From Sphingomonas sp. G-3-2-10 (GTDB lineage Bacteria > Pseudomonadota > Alphaproteobacteria > Sphingomonadales > Sphingomonadaceae): a stretch of 64,000 nucleotides of DNA. The notes under the pieces are model-generated. The model saw nothing but the letters and a program-made list of their open reading frames with translations, made no database searches and was not told where the DNA came from. Made by a program: the position numbers and the translations under genes. How positions within the stretch are numbered: position 1 is the first letter of the stretch; every line of letters starts with the position of its first letter. Below are positions 27,256-38,944 of the stretch, piece after piece. Where the stretch lies: positions 2,046,001 through 2,110,000 of the forward strand of contig NZ_JABBFY010000001.1 of the NCBI RefSeq assembly GCF_012927115.1, given 5' to 3'.

Positions 27256-28827
27256 CTAGGGCGTGTCGCCCGCTGTATCGAAGGTCCGCGGCGACGGAGG
27301 TGGCGGCGGAGGCGGAGGCGGTGGTGGCGGTGGTGGTGGCGGCGGTGGAGCCACATACACCGGCGCGGGCGGCGGGGGCGGCGGCGCAACATACACCGGC
27401 GCAGGCGGTGGCGGCGGTGGTGCCGAATAGCTCCGCACGGGCGCGGGCGGCGGGGACGGCGGCGGCGTATAGGACCGCGCCGGGGGCGTATATTCCGGCC
27501 TCGGCACGGATGGCGCGGAATAGGTTTGCGGCGGGGGCGAATAGCTCGGCGCCGGCGCAGTGTAGGTCGGCGGTGCGACGCGCACGCGCGGACGCTCGCC
27601 CAGCGGCTCGTCGATGCGCGGACGCGGACGCACCGAAGGGCGCGGCGGCGCAGGCGGAGCAGGCGTCGCGTCCGGAGCGGCCGGCGCGCCCTGCGGCACG
27701 GATGGCTCAGCGGTCGAGAGATCGGATGCCGGACGCGTCGGAACCGGCGCTTCGGGACGCGGGCGCATCATGCCCGGGCCACCCGGACGCGGCGTCCGCG
27801 TGCCTGAGGGCGGCGCGGTCGGCGCAGCCGGCATGGTCGGCGTCACCATCACCGGCGGCAGCGGCGGCACGCCCTCATCGTCGGCCGGCCGGTCCAGGCG
27901 CAGGCGTCCGCCATCGCCATTCTGGCTGGGCACCGGCCGCCCCATCCCCGGCGTACGCGGATTGCGCGGCGGCTGGTTCCCTGCGCCTGGCGCACCCGGA
28001 CGCGGCGGGCGCGGCCCGGCGCCGGGCGTGCCCGGACGGCGGGGCGGCGTCGTGCCCGGCGGGGGCGGCGTATAGCTGCCCGGCGGCTGCCCGCGCCATC
28101 CGCCATCGCCCCAGTTGCGGAACCGGTCGCGCACCGCTTCGCGGATGCGCCGCTCGGGATCGAGGCGGCGGCGATACTCCGCACCGCGCGGACCGTTGCG
28201 GTGGCGGCGCCAGCCTTCGTGGCGGCGCTGGCCATCGTTCCAGTCATTCTGCCAGTCCCACCAGAGATAGGAAAAGTCGATCCAGCTCGTCACCCGCACC
28301 GGCTGCCACTGGTCGCGGCGGATCATCGCGCGCTTCAGCGCCCGGCCGCGGTCATAGCCGCGGATCGCGGTGATCAGCCACCCGGTGCCTTCCTCGCGCC
28401 CCAGCACCCCGCCGTCCGGACCATAGATCACGGCGACTTCGCCTTCGATAAAGCCATAGCTCATCTCGGGATCGCGGACGAGGAACGGCACCTGGCTGTT
28501 CCCCTCGAAGAAATAGCTGTGCAGCCCGTCCTCGCGCTGTTCGGCGATCAGCACCGAACCATCCTCCAGCGTCCAGGCCCAGGGCTGGCTGTCGCCCGAA
28601 TAGAAGCTCAGGTCGGGGGGAGACTCGCCCACCGCTTCGCTCATCGCATCGGCACGGTCGATCCACTCATAATCCTCGAACCCGGTCATGTCGGCCCATG
28701 CGGCGGGCGCGGGCGGTGGGGCGTACTGATAGCCGTAATCGACGGGCATGCACGCCGACAGCGCCAGTGCGGCGGCAAGGGCGCTGGCCCCGCCCATCAG
28801 CCGTTTCCGTGTCTCAAGGCCCGTCAT
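27256..28827 (-). CDS. Proline-rich lipoprotein with 18-residue polyproline tract
   Basis: A 523-residue lipoprotein. The start at 28827 is supported by GGGAGAGAG; the lipobox LALSAC is near residue 25. Residues about 30-215 look folded (DYEWIDRADAMSEAVG, then GYDRGRALKRAMIRRDQW). From about 250 onward the chain is Pro-rich with repeated VYVAPPPP- and SYxxPPP-type blocks, ending in 18 consecutive prolines before SPRTFD. In DNA the tail is a G/C-only triplet tract (about 27290-27460), prone to slippage. Probably an envelope-spanning spacer; no enzymatic motif. Confidence 0.8.
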   Translation of the reverse strand: MTGLETRKRLMGGASALAAALALSACMPVDYGYQYAPPPAPAAWADMTGFEDYEWIDRADAMSEAVGESPPDLSFYSGDSQPWAWTLEDGSVLIAEQREDGLHSYFFEGNSQVPFLVRDPEMSYGFIEGEVAVIYGPDGGVLGREEGTGWLITAIRGYDRGRALKRAMIRRDQWQPVRVTSWIDFSYLWWDWQNDWNDGQRRHEGWRRHRNGPRGAEYRRRLDPERRIREAVRDRFRNWGDGGWRGQPPGSYTPPPPGTTPPRRPGTPGAGPRPPRPGAPGAGNQPPRNPRTPGMGRPVPSQNGDGGRLRLDRPADDEGVPPLPPVMVTPTMPAAPTAPPSGTRTPRPGGPGMMRPRPEAPVPTRPASDLSTAEPSVPQGAPAAPDATPAPPAPPRPSVRPRPRIDEPLGERPRVRVAPPTYTAPAPSYSPPPQTYSAPSVPRPEYTPPARSYTPPPSPPPAPVRSYSAPPPPPPAPVYVAPPPPPPAPVYVAPPPPPPPPPPPPPPPPPPSPRTFDTAGDTP

Positions 28828-28909
28828 CGACTCTCTCCCCATCTCCCTAATCGAAAGGAGAATTTCGTTTCGCCGCTGAACCGGAGATGAAGGTCCGGCG
28901 CCATTGCCA

Positions 28910-29752
28910 TCAGGGCAGTTCCCACCGGAACCGGCTGATCCACATATCGGGCACGGGCTTGCCCGCCGCATCGCGCGCCGGCGTGAACTTCGCGCGCTTT
29001 CGCATCAGGCCGCAGACCGTGTCGTCGAGCACCACGCTTCCGCTGCCGTGGAGGATCGTGCAGCCGACGACCTTGCCGTCCGCCCCGATCGTCAGCCGGA
29101 ACGTCGCGGTTCCCTGCTCGCGCTTCTGCAGCGCTTCCTTCGGATAGTCGGCATTCGTCACCCAGGTCTGCGGCGTTCCGGTCGGCACCGCACGGTTCAC
29201 CGCGGAGCGCAGGATTTCGGGATCGACTTCCCAGCTCTTGAGCAGGTCGTCATGACACGGTTCCAGCGCCTTGAATGCCGCCGCGGTCCGGCCCGGCTCC
29301 AGCACGACGTCCAGCTTGCCGCCCTCGATCTCGATCCGGTTCGAAGCGATCATCTGATCGAGCTGTGCCTGATCCAGCAGCACATACAGCAATCGCCGCG
29401 GGCTCTCGCCTACCGGCGCACTTGCATACCGCTCGTTGAAGCTTTCGCCACCCGGCTGCAGCCCGATCCGGACCCATCCGAAAGTCGCCCGCTTCGGCCC
29501 CGGGCCCTTTTCCGGAGACGTGACCACCACCAGCGTCGCGCCGCTGCTGCGCGGAAGCGTGATGAACACCAGTTCCACCTGGTCCGCACCGGTCCCGTAT
29601 TTTCGGAACGCGCGGCACGAATCCCGTGCATAGTCGATCGCCCAGGGCGTCGCCGCTTTCAGCACCGCAGGCGCGGACGCCGTCTGCGCCATTGCGGGCG
29701 CAACCATCGCAGCCGCCGTCATCACCCCCGTCACCAAACCGATCAGCCGCAT
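28910..29752 (-). CDS. Periplasmic TonB-C domain protein
   Basis: A 280-residue exported protein with signal peptide MRLIGLVTGVMTAAAMVAPAMAQ. The C-terminal third matches the TonB C-terminal fold: ADYPKEALQKREQGTATFRL, then IGADGKVVGCTILHGSGS and LMRKRAKFTPARD. The N-terminal 170 residues are of unknown type. There is no TM anchor, so it is not an ordinary energy transducer. The gene before it (29788-30228) is another exported protein, 35 bases upstream. Confidence 0.82.
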   Translation of the reverse strand: MRLIGLVTGVMTAAAMVAPAMAQTASAPAVLKAATPWAIDYARDSCRAFRKYGTGADQVELVFITLPRSSGATLVVVTSPEKGPGPKRATFGWVRIGLQPGGESFNERYASAPVGESPRRLLYVLLDQAQLDQMIASNRIEIEGGKLDVVLEPGRTAAAFKALEPCHDDLLKSWEVDPEILRSAVNRAVPTGTPQTWVTNADYPKEALQKREQGTATFRLTIGADGKVVGCTILHGSGSVVLDDTVCGLMRKRAKFTPARDAAGKPVPDMWISRFRWELP

Positions 29753-29787
29753 CGTCTGCCCCCTTCCGAATGCCCCCGCACCATGCA

Positions 29788-30228
29788 TCACCGCGCGAAC
29801 AATTGCTTCGGCGCGCCATGCTCGTCCGGCCAGGCTTCCCATGCCACGTCGGTCGGCCCGATGACGAAGGTCACGACGCGCCATGTGCCGCGCTCCTGCC
29901 GTAACAGCGCATAGACGGTATCGCCGTCGAGCACGCCGGCCTCCTGCTGTTCGGCATAGTGCGTCTTGCCGAAATCGATCTCCGCGCCGGCAGGGGTTCG
30001 CGGCGAAGCCGTGACGAACGCCCAGCCGCGATAGGTCCGCATCTCGCGCACCACGAATTTCACCGGCTGTTTCAAATCCTCCGCGATCGCGCTCCGCAGT
30101 GTGTCGAGCAGTTGCGCCCGCGACGGATCGCCCAGCCCCACCTGCACTGCTTGCGCCGAAGCCGCCGGAACACCCCCTGCCGCCACGACCGCGAGCCCCA
30201 GCAAGATTCCGGTTCCCCACTTCTTCAT
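29788..30228 (-). CDS. Secreted protein of unknown function
   Basis: A 146-residue exported protein. The signal peptide MKKWGTGILLGLAVVAAGG runs to about ASAQ. The mature part contains VKFVVREMRTYRGWAFVTASP and a WRVVTFVIGPTDVAWEAW strand-rich end, suggesting a small beta-rich fold. No family recognised. Probably first gene of a two-gene unit with the TonB-C protein downstream. Confidence 0.75.
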   Translation of the reverse strand: MKKWGTGILLGLAVVAAGGVPAASAQAVQVGLGDPSRAQLLDTLRSAIAEDLKQPVKFVVREMRTYRGWAFVTASPRTPAGAEIDFGKTHYAEQQEAGVLDGDTVYALLRQERGTWRVVTFVIGPTDVAWEAWPDEHGAPKQLFAR

Positions 30229-30528
30229 CGCGACACCTTCCGGATTTAAAACTCGGTCTTGATCCTGTTGAACGGCAATCGTTTTTGTTGGCGCGGTCCG
30301 TAGAACTACGGATTATTCGCGAAAATCACGCAGAGGGGAAGTCGAGATCCGCAAAAGCCCCTTGGCATTGGCTGCATTCGGCCTCCTGGCAACGTACGAC
30401 AATGGGGGCGGCACGAGAGCGTTTTGAGGAGCCGCCGGATCGCCCGCCCGGGAGTCCGTGCCGGACCGGACCCAAAATCGATTGTTGCTGCCTGCGCCGC
30501 ACCCCATATCTGATCCGGGAGGAACCGC
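30229..30528. other. 300-base divergent intergenic region
   Basis: The divergent spacer between the secreted protein and the repeat protein. It has a short perfect inverted repeat, CCGTAG-AA-CTACGG, at 30298-30311, and GGAGGAA just before the 30529 start. No ORF with a plausible start and ribosome site was seen; promoters for both genes must lie here. Confidence 0.6.
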
Positions 30529-32826
30529 ATGGCGCTCAGGCTCAACTGTGTCGAACCGCTGACCGCCATCGCCATCGGCGCGGGCGCCTGTGCGCTGGCG
30601 CCGCTCGACGCGGGGCTGACCGCGGGCGCGATCATCGGCGGCACCGGCCTGCTCGCACGCATCCGCGAAAATTCGCGCAAGGCGGGCCTGGACGATGTGG
30701 CGATCGTCGAGCGGCTCCAGAAGCAGATCCTGCGCGAATGGGAACGGTGGGAATCGACGCCCGAACGCCGCGATGCCGTCACGCGCGCCGATGCCGCGAT
30801 GACCCGGCTGCTGCCGGCAGTGATGCTGACTCGCGAGGAACTGGCGGCCACGGCCACCATGTCGAGCATCGAGGCCTATCCGGTCGTCGCTGCGGCAAGG
30901 ATCGTCGACGAGCTGGGCAATCACGAGAGCATGTTCGCTCCGCCTGCCGATGATCGCGAGGCCAGTCTGGAACGCCTGTTCGCTCTTGAAGTCGTCGAGC
31001 GCGCATTGCGCGCGGCCAAGGACGACAAGGATTATGCGATCCTGCTCACGCTCGACATCGCGATCGAGGTCGGCCGGGCGCTTGCCGGGGTCTCGCAGCA
31101 GATCGATGAATCCACCGAAACCCTGTCCCGCAAGATCGACGACGGCCTGGCGGCGGTCCAGAAATCGCTGGGTGGCGAGTACGAAAAACTCTCGCAACAG
31201 GCGCTTCGCGGCGCGGTCGCCCGCTTCATCACCTTCCGTCCAAACGCGCCGACCAGCGAAGTCGTCGAAGCCGTCGATCGCTTCATTCCCGAATATGACG
31301 CCCTGCGCGAGCGTGTCGCGTTGCTCGACGCGAACGACAATCGACTGAAGGGCGCGCAGCAGGCGGCATCCGAAGCGCTCGATCGTGGAGACCTCGACGC
31401 TGCCCGCCAGCATCTCCGCGAAGCGGTGCTCATCCAGGGCGAGCGGACCGCGGAGGCGGTCCGGCAAGAGGCGCAGACTTTATCCGAGCTGGCGAGTGCC
31501 GACCTGCTCGCGCTGGACTGGCAGAGCGCCTACGCGAACTGGAAGGACGCCGGCGCGAAGCTGACGCCCTATGACGCGGGAGCCGCTGGCGCACTGATGG
31601 CTGCGGCAGGGCTTCATTTGCGGAAGCACGGACTTGATTTCGGATCGATGGGCGCGCTTTCCGCAGCTGCTGCGATCTGGCGGCTGCTTCGAGATCAGGC
31701 CCTTGCGCGCGGGGACACGGCCGGTGCGGCGGGCTGCTCCAACAATCTCGGCGATGTTCTGAGCAGCCAGGGCGAGCGCGCCGGAGGGGAGGCAGGCCTC
31801 GCCTTTCTTGCCGAAGCGGCGAATGTACTGCGCGAAGCCCTGTCGCTCTGCGAGCAGATTTCAGCATCCGAACTGTCAGCCACATTGCAGGTAAGTCTGG
31901 GCAATGCGTTGCGTGAGTTGGGCAGCCGAACGTCGGATAAAGCCGGTTTCGATCTGCTGATGCAGGCCGCGGCGACATATCAGGCGGCGATGAAGGTATA
32001 TACCAAGAAGGCGCATCCGCTTAACTGGGCGGGGTGCAACAACAACCTTGGAATCGCCCTCGAAGCTGCAGGGGACCGCATGAGCGGCTCCACGGGTCTT
32101 TCACTCATCACTGCAGCGATCGCCGCATCGATTGCGGCCCTCAGCCTCGGACGGAGCGCGTTTGACGAGGCCCAATGGGCTATCTTCAATACCAATTTCG
32201 GCAATGCGCTATGCGCCAGGGCGCAACGCACCAGCCTGGAGGTAAGTCGATTCGACCTTGCGCTGGCGGCGCTTGCCTTTCGCGATACCCTGGCTGCCTA
32301 TACCGAGGTTGAAACGCCGGCGAGTTGGGCGATGACGCAGAACAACCTCGGCATCATTCTCAGGATGCAAGGCGCCCAGACGCCCGGCGACGAAGGGGTC
32401 GAGCTCATCTGGCAAGCTGTACACGCATTTGAGGCGGCACTGAGAATCCGCACCGAAAAGGCGGTCCCGTTCAAATGGGCAATGACCCAGAACAATCTCG
32501 GCGCCGCCCTCGGGACTCTTGGCCAGCGCGTGGAGGGTGAAGCCGGGATCGAAATCCTCGCGCGGGGGATCGCCGCCTTCAAGGCCGCCATGACGGTCTA
32601 TGATCCGATGTCGGCGCAATGGGCGATGACGGGGGAGAATATCGCCCGGATGCACGAGGTGATCGCAGAGCGTTCCACCGATCCGCTTCCCGGGCTCAAG
32701 GCTGCGGAACAAGCCCTGATCGAGGCTCTGTCGGCATTTTCCCCGGAGCACATGGCCTATTATCACAACAAGGCCAGCGCCAGCCTCGCGCGCGTCCGCG
32801 AGAAGATCGCGGCCATCGAAGCCTGA
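30529..32826 (+). CDS. Large TPR-like repeat protein with N-terminal hydrophobic segment
   Basis: A 765-residue protein of unknown function. GGAGGAA precedes ATG 30529. A hydrophobic segment (about 17-43, Ala/Gly-rich) is followed by a charged helical region and a probable coiled coil ([20 protein letters not shown] near 190-209). From about 400 to 730 there are roughly 50-residue repeats built on [12 protein letters not shown], GxRxxGxxG and AxxAFxAAL, as in long TPR arrays of signalling proteins. No kinase, CHAT, NACHT or nuclease motif could be seen, so it is an array without a recognised effector. Monocistronic. Confidence 0.85.
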   Translation: MALRLNCVEPLTAIAIGAGACALAPLDAGLTAGAIIGGTGLLARIRENSRKAGLDDVAIVERLQKQILREWERWESTPERRDAVTRADAAMTRLLPAVMLTREELAATATMSSIEAYPVVAAARIVDELGNHESMFAPPADDREASLERLFALEVVERALRAAKDDKDYAILLTLDIAIEVGRALAGVSQQIDESTETLSRKIDDGLAAVQKSLGGEYEKLSQQALRGAVARFITFRPNAPTSEVVEAVDRFIPEYDALRERVALLDANDNRLKGAQQAASEALDRGDLDAARQHLREAVLIQGERTAEAVRQEAQTLSELASADLLALDWQSAYANWKDAGAKLTPYDAGAAGALMAAAGLHLRKHGLDFGSMGALSAAAAIWRLLRDQALARGDTAGAAGCSNNLGDVLSSQGERAGGEAGLAFLAEAANVLREALSLCEQISASELSATLQVSLGNALRELGSRTSDKAGFDLLMQAAATYQAAMKVYTKKAHPLNWAGCNNNLGIALEAAGDRMSGSTGLSLITAAIAASIAALSLGRSAFDEAQWAIFNTNFGNALCARAQRTSLEVSRFDLALAALAFRDTLAAYTEVETPASWAMTQNNLGIILRMQGAQTPGDEGVELIWQAVHAFEAALRIRTEKAVPFKWAMTQNNLGAALGTLGQRVEGEAGIEILARGIAAFKAAMTVYDPMSAQWAMTGENIARMHEVIAERSTDPLPGLKAAEQALIEALSAFSPEHMAYYHNKASASLARVREKIAAIEA

Positions 32827-32925
32827 TTCCCTCCGCCAGCTTGAACTGTCCCGCGCGCGCACCCAATTTCACCGGCGGCCGCCCCTCGGCTTGCCCCCGG
32901 AACATCAATAGAACATATAGGCCTC

Positions 32926-35862
<2,937 letters not shown>

Positions 35863-35959
35863 CCGATGCAGCTTACCTCCCTAAGACGGAGATTCACACG
35901 ACCCTCGATTCTCAACGAAAGTCGATCTATCATCAATCATTGTTCGATGATGGCAGGGG

Positions 35960-36901
35960 GTGGATTTGTTTCTGGAGAAGCATTCTAGGTTTATTCGACA
36001 CTACCGCTTCACGTTTACCGGTAGAAAGGCAAGGGCCCCTATCTTGCCCTTAATCGGGCATGCCGGCGTGTATTCCATATTCGATGCGCTCCAAAAGGCA
36101 CTACGATCCAATAGGGCGCTGGATGTGAAAGATAATGGAGACATCATCGAACTCATGGAGATCGATGCGACGTCCGTCAGCGGTGCGTTGATTTTGCTTT
36201 TTCATCGAGCTAGCCCCAGAGCGGCAGATCCGATGTATCGGAAGAAAGCTAGGGCGGGGGTGACGCTTCGTACCGTGAATCGGAAACCTGACGAGGACCA
36301 ATCAGTCTCTGCTCACTTAATTATAAAAAAATCTGCTCGATCGACTGGCGAGTATGACGCCGCCCTTGAAGAAATACCAGGTATGAGCATGGCGTCAGTC
36401 GGGACTGTAATACGTAAGGCCCTTACAGATTACGTCTATGATTTTGAAAATAAACGCGGCGAAGATGAAAATACTTATACAGTATTCAAATCTCGTGGCG
36501 TTAAATCTGAAACTGTTACAAACGCACTAAAAACTGGAAATTTTAAGTATGTAACTTTGGTTCGACCCGCGCGCGCCGATTTTGTCGATTCTGGAGATAC
36601 CTTCCAACCTATCGACGAGAGAATGAAAATCCGAATCAAAGGCGAGATTGAAGCGAAAGATTGGATGGATCGGATCGGAGCCCTAGCGAAACGCGCAAGA
36701 GCCGCAGGATGGGACGATTTTCAAGTTGATATCGAAATGGATGACGATCGCAGCAAAACAGTGCAAATAGCCCGTGGAGAAGAAGCTAAAGAGATTATGT
36801 TTATTCGCGCTGAACAAATCTCTCTGAAAAATGAATTGCCGACATGCTCAGCAAAAATATCCGTAGAACTTTCTAAAAAATCCTTAGCTTACATATCATA
36901 G
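35960..36901 (+). CDS. Unknown soluble protein, first gene of an A+T-rich cassette
   Basis: A 313-residue protein I do not recognise. It starts at GTG 35960 (or TTG 35966, better spaced from AGGGGG); a stop in frame at 35948 rules out anything longer. No signal peptide or TM segment. The N-terminal half looks strand-rich (ALILLFHRASPRAADPMY, then SAHLIIKKS), then a helical EIPGMSMASVGTVIRKALTDY. The C-terminal third is highly charged (DDFQVDIEMDDDRSKTVQ). Base composition is far below the genome: the line 36481-36540 is 35% G+C. Its stop is two bases from the next start, so the two genes act together. Confidence 0.82.
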   Translation: MDLFLEKHSRFIRHYRFTFTGRKARAPILPLIGHAGVYSIFDALQKALRSNRALDVKDNGDIIELMEIDATSVSGALILLFHRASPRAADPMYRKKARAGVTLRTVNRKPDEDQSVSAHLIIKKSARSTGEYDAALEEIPGMSMASVGTVIRKALTDYVYDFENKRGEDENTYTVFKSRGVKSETVTNALKTGNFKYVTLVRPARADFVDSGDTFQPIDERMKIRIKGEIEAKDWMDRIGALAKRARAAGWDDFQVDIEMDDDRSKTVQIARGEEAKEIMFIRAEQISLKNELPTCSAKISVELSKKSLAYIS

Positions 36902-36903
36902 AT

Positions 36904-37563
36904 ATGTATTACTTATTTTTCTCTTTTAGGTATTTATCCCTACGAACGGAAAGTGGCCGCCTAGTAATTTGGCGTGACTTTTTGCCAGTATCGGTTCTAT
37001 GCCTTGCCCTATCTCTCCCGTTTTGGTCGATAAAATACTCGGGGTTCTTCGAACCGGCGGGATTTCTTGGACGGGTAGGAAGTATCACCGGCAATCTGGC
37101 AGGTTTCTATATCGCCGGACTCGTCGCCGTTGCAGCCTTTGCAATGGAACGCGCCTCCTTGGATGATGTGATCAAGACAGGAAAGGTTTCTCCTGACCCA
37201 AGCTCCTCAGCAGATCGGCGATTTCTAACCCGACGAGAATACGTTTGCTATATATTCGGATATCTTACTTTTTGCTCTTTAGCATTTTCAATTCTATCAG
37301 TTTTGGCAACATCAATTGGTCAACCAATAGGCAAGTATATATACGGAACCACATGGCTCATTTTTGAACACGAAGTTAAAGTAAAATCGCTAGCGAGAGC
37401 AATTTCAATTTTCCTAATTATAGCACCGCTTGCGCATTTGCTAGTAACGACAGGATATGGATTATACTATCTCATCGAGAAAATTTACGAAAAGACTCCA
37501 AAATTAAAAAGCAAACCCGGCAGCGACGCTCGAATTACAAATTTAGATACGGGAATTGACTGA
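36904..37563 (+). CDS. Unknown four-TM membrane protein, second gene of the cassette
   Basis: A 219-residue inner-membrane protein. Hydrophobic segments lie near 27-45, 60-82, 112-138 and 168-195, with a charged cytosolic loop (about 83-110) and a Lys-rich C-terminal tail (EKTPKLKSKPGSDARI). It uses A/T-ending codons unlike its flanks. ATG 36904 has no ribosome site of its own, so translation probably depends on the preceding gene. A soluble partner plus small multi-TM protein is the general layout of several two-gene phage-defence and toxin modules; no homology is claimed. Confidence 0.82.
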   Translation: MYYLFFSFRYLSLRTESGRLVIWRDFLPVSVLCLALSLPFWSIKYSGFFEPAGFLGRVGSITGNLAGFYIAGLVAVAAFAMERASLDDVIKTGKVSPDPSSSADRRFLTRREYVCYIFGYLTFCSLAFSILSVLATSIGQPIGKYIYGTTWLIFEHEVKVKSLARAISIFLIIAPLAHLLVTTGYGLYYLIEKIYEKTPKLKSKPGSDARITNLDTGID

Positions 37564-37652
37564 ATTTTCTCCGATTACTTTATTTTCCTTATGATTTCTC
37601 AAATCAAATAATCTCATAGCCAGAGGTAGCCACCTCACTCAATTTCCTTTGA

Positions 37653-37769
37653 ATCCCGCACCCCGCTCCCATACCCCTCAGGCGCCACCCGCACCGCGGC
37701 TGCCTTTTCGCGAGCCGACGGACTCCGGGCGACATCGCCCGCGCGGCGGTTCGCGAAGTGCTGGGCTGA
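37653..37769 (+). pseudogene. 5'-truncated copy of the 38604-38753 small gene
   Basis: A 38-codon open stretch without a start, ending DIARAAVREVLG. The intact gene at 38604 ends AIARAAVREVLG. The DNA at 37733-37770 matches 38717-38754 at 35 of 38 bases. The 5' part (LRRHPHRGCLFASRR) is only loosely like the intact copy, and a stop codon sits directly before it. It looks like a decayed duplicate next to the cassette boundary. Confidence 0.6.
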
Positions 37770-37770
37770 G
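37733..37770 (+). repeat. Direct repeat, left copy
   Basis: 38 bases beginning CATCGCCCGCGCGGCGGT, with three mismatches to 38717-38754. Both copies run to TGAG at the stop of a small ORF. The two bracket the DUF6289-like gene, 984 bases apart. Confidence 0.8.
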
Positions 37771-37950
37771 GCCCCCGGCCTCACACTGAAGCTGTCAAGC
37801 GTTGCCGGCGCGACGATCCATCTGCCCCGCAACGCCGGCCCTCCCCTCCCCCGATCCTCATGCCCGCCGGAACGCGCGGCACCGGCGCATCGCGCGCGCA
37901 TCCGAGAGGCTGCGGCCACCGCGCGCCCGGCGCAGCAGCCGCCCGAAACC

Positions 37951-38229
37951 TCAAAGCGGCTCCCACACCCCCTGGTTGCAATACCCCGCCAGCAGCGGCT
38001 CGGAATATTCCGTCGTCTCGCCGACCAGCCAGGCGTGGGTCGTCACGCCCCAATAGGTGCAGTCGCTATAGTGGATGCCCACCACGCTCCCGTTCGGCGC
38101 GTCGTAATAATAGATATGGTAGATCGGCTCGCTCTGCGTAACCGAGAGCGCAGGTCCCGGCAGCGAGAGGAGGGATGCCGCGAACAGGATGACGGCAAGC
38201 TTGCGTCTGATCATGATCATAATCCCCAT
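37951..38229 (-). CDS. Small secreted protein (DUF6289-like)
   Basis: A 92-residue exported protein. Signal peptide after a run of in-frame ATGs (38229, 38220 and 38214; the last has GGGG at good spacing), with core RRKLAVILFAASLLSLPGPALS. The mature part is short and aromatic with two cysteines: IYYYDAPNGSVVGIHYSDC, TYWGVTTHAW and AGYCNQG. The YYxDA...VVG...C...WG...C pattern resembles the small DUF6289 family. Role unknown. Confidence 0.7.
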   Translation of the reverse strand: MGIMIMIRRKLAVILFAASLLSLPGPALSVTQSEPIYHIYYYDAPNGSVVGIHYSDCTYWGVTTHAWLVGETTEYSEPLLAGYCNQGVWEPL

Positions 38230-38344
38230 TTTCGCCGATCGTCACGAGTCGGCGGGATCAGGATAGGCACCCCTAGTGCTGGCCACCATCGGACCGGACC
38301 ATATTGAAGCCAATTCTTCTTGGCCGATACTTCGCGTTCATTAC

Positions 38345-38512
38345 ATGCCGCCCGCCAGACACGCGGGCCCGCGCAGGGCCTCCGGAGGCCGCGCCCTTGA
38401 AATCCCGGACCGCAACCCCATATTCCCCATCAGGCGCCATCCACTCGCTGGCGGTTTCCCCCGGAAACCCGGTGCCTACGCAGTCCGATCGCTCTGCACC
38501 CGCCGCGCCTGA
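38345..38512 (+). CDS. Possible small Arg/Pro-rich ORF related to the 38604 gene
   Basis: A 55-codon ORF from ATG 38345 rich in Arg, Pro and Gly. Its end (PIFPIRRHPLAGGFPRKPG) loosely recalls the truncated copy at 37653 (PIPLRRHPHRGCLF, then RTPG). There is no clear ribosome site. It may be another decayed family member or a chance open frame. Confidence 0.3.
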   Translation: MPPARHAGPRRASGGRALEIPDRNPIFPIRRHPLAGGFPRKPGAYAVRSLCTRRA

Positions 38513-38603
38513 ACAGCGCGGCTATTCGCATATTCGAACGGACCGCAGCCGGTATCGCCCCAGGCGAACCCGGCACCCAAACATCCACAACAAGGAACCC
38601 TAA

Positions 38604-38753
38604 TTGACCTTTTTCGAAAACATCCACGAAACGCAGATTACCCGTAACTACCCCCAGCCGATCCCCGGCCGCGCCCCGCGCCGCCGCCTCTTCGCCACCG
38701 GCCGTTCCCCGGCCGCCATCGCCCGCGCGGCGGTCCGCGAAGTTCTCGGCTGA
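38604..38753 (+). CDS. Small basic protein, 49 residues, TTG start
   Basis: Too short for ordinary ORF calling. AAGGAA at 38592-38597 lies 6 bases ahead of TTG 38604. The peptide begins MTFFENIHETQ, has an Arg cluster in the middle (GRAPRRRLFATG) and ends SPAAIARAAVREVLG, a probable amphipathic helix. A partial second copy at 37653-37769 shares the last dozen residues, and a strong hairpin follows the stop. Cytosolic, function unknown. Confidence 0.55.
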   Translation: MTFFENIHETQITRNYPQPIPGRAPRRRLFATGRSPAAIARAAVREVLG

Positions 38754-38754
38754 G
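38717..38754 (+). repeat. Direct repeat, right copy
   Basis: 38 bases matching 37733-37770 at 35 positions. It forms the 3' end of the small gene 38604-38753. Confidence 0.8.
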
Positions 38755-38761
38755 CCAGACC

Positions 38762-38799
38762 GGCGTTGCCGGCGGCGCAAACCGCCGCCCCGCAACGCC
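38762..38799 (+). terminator. Hairpin after the small basic gene
   Basis: Two stacked stems: GGCGTTGC / GCAACGCC outside and GGCGGCG / CGCCGCC inside, starting 8 bases past the stop. No T-run follows. The outer arms recur after the truncated copy (37799-37835), so the hairpin belongs to the duplicated unit. Confidence 0.5.
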
Positions 38800-38944
38800 C
38801 CACCTGCCTCTCCATCACGGCCACCTCGTTCACGTCCCCCCGCGGCGGCAATCGCCGCCTTAAGAACAAAGCAAGAACTTTCCGCTGTCCTACAGGGCGC
38901 GACTCCGCATATCCTCCCGCGCGAAAAACCGTGGGAGAGTGCAT

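Larger units (their letters stand above)
37564..37950. other. Intergenic region at the cassette's 3' boundary
   Basis: A+T-rich up to about 37640, then it changes abruptly to host-like G+C. It holds the remnant reading frame 37653-37769 and a hairpin with GCGTTGC / GCAACGC arms (37799-37835). The same arms recur after the intact small gene at 38762-38799. No other ORF with a credible start. Confidence 0.6.
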
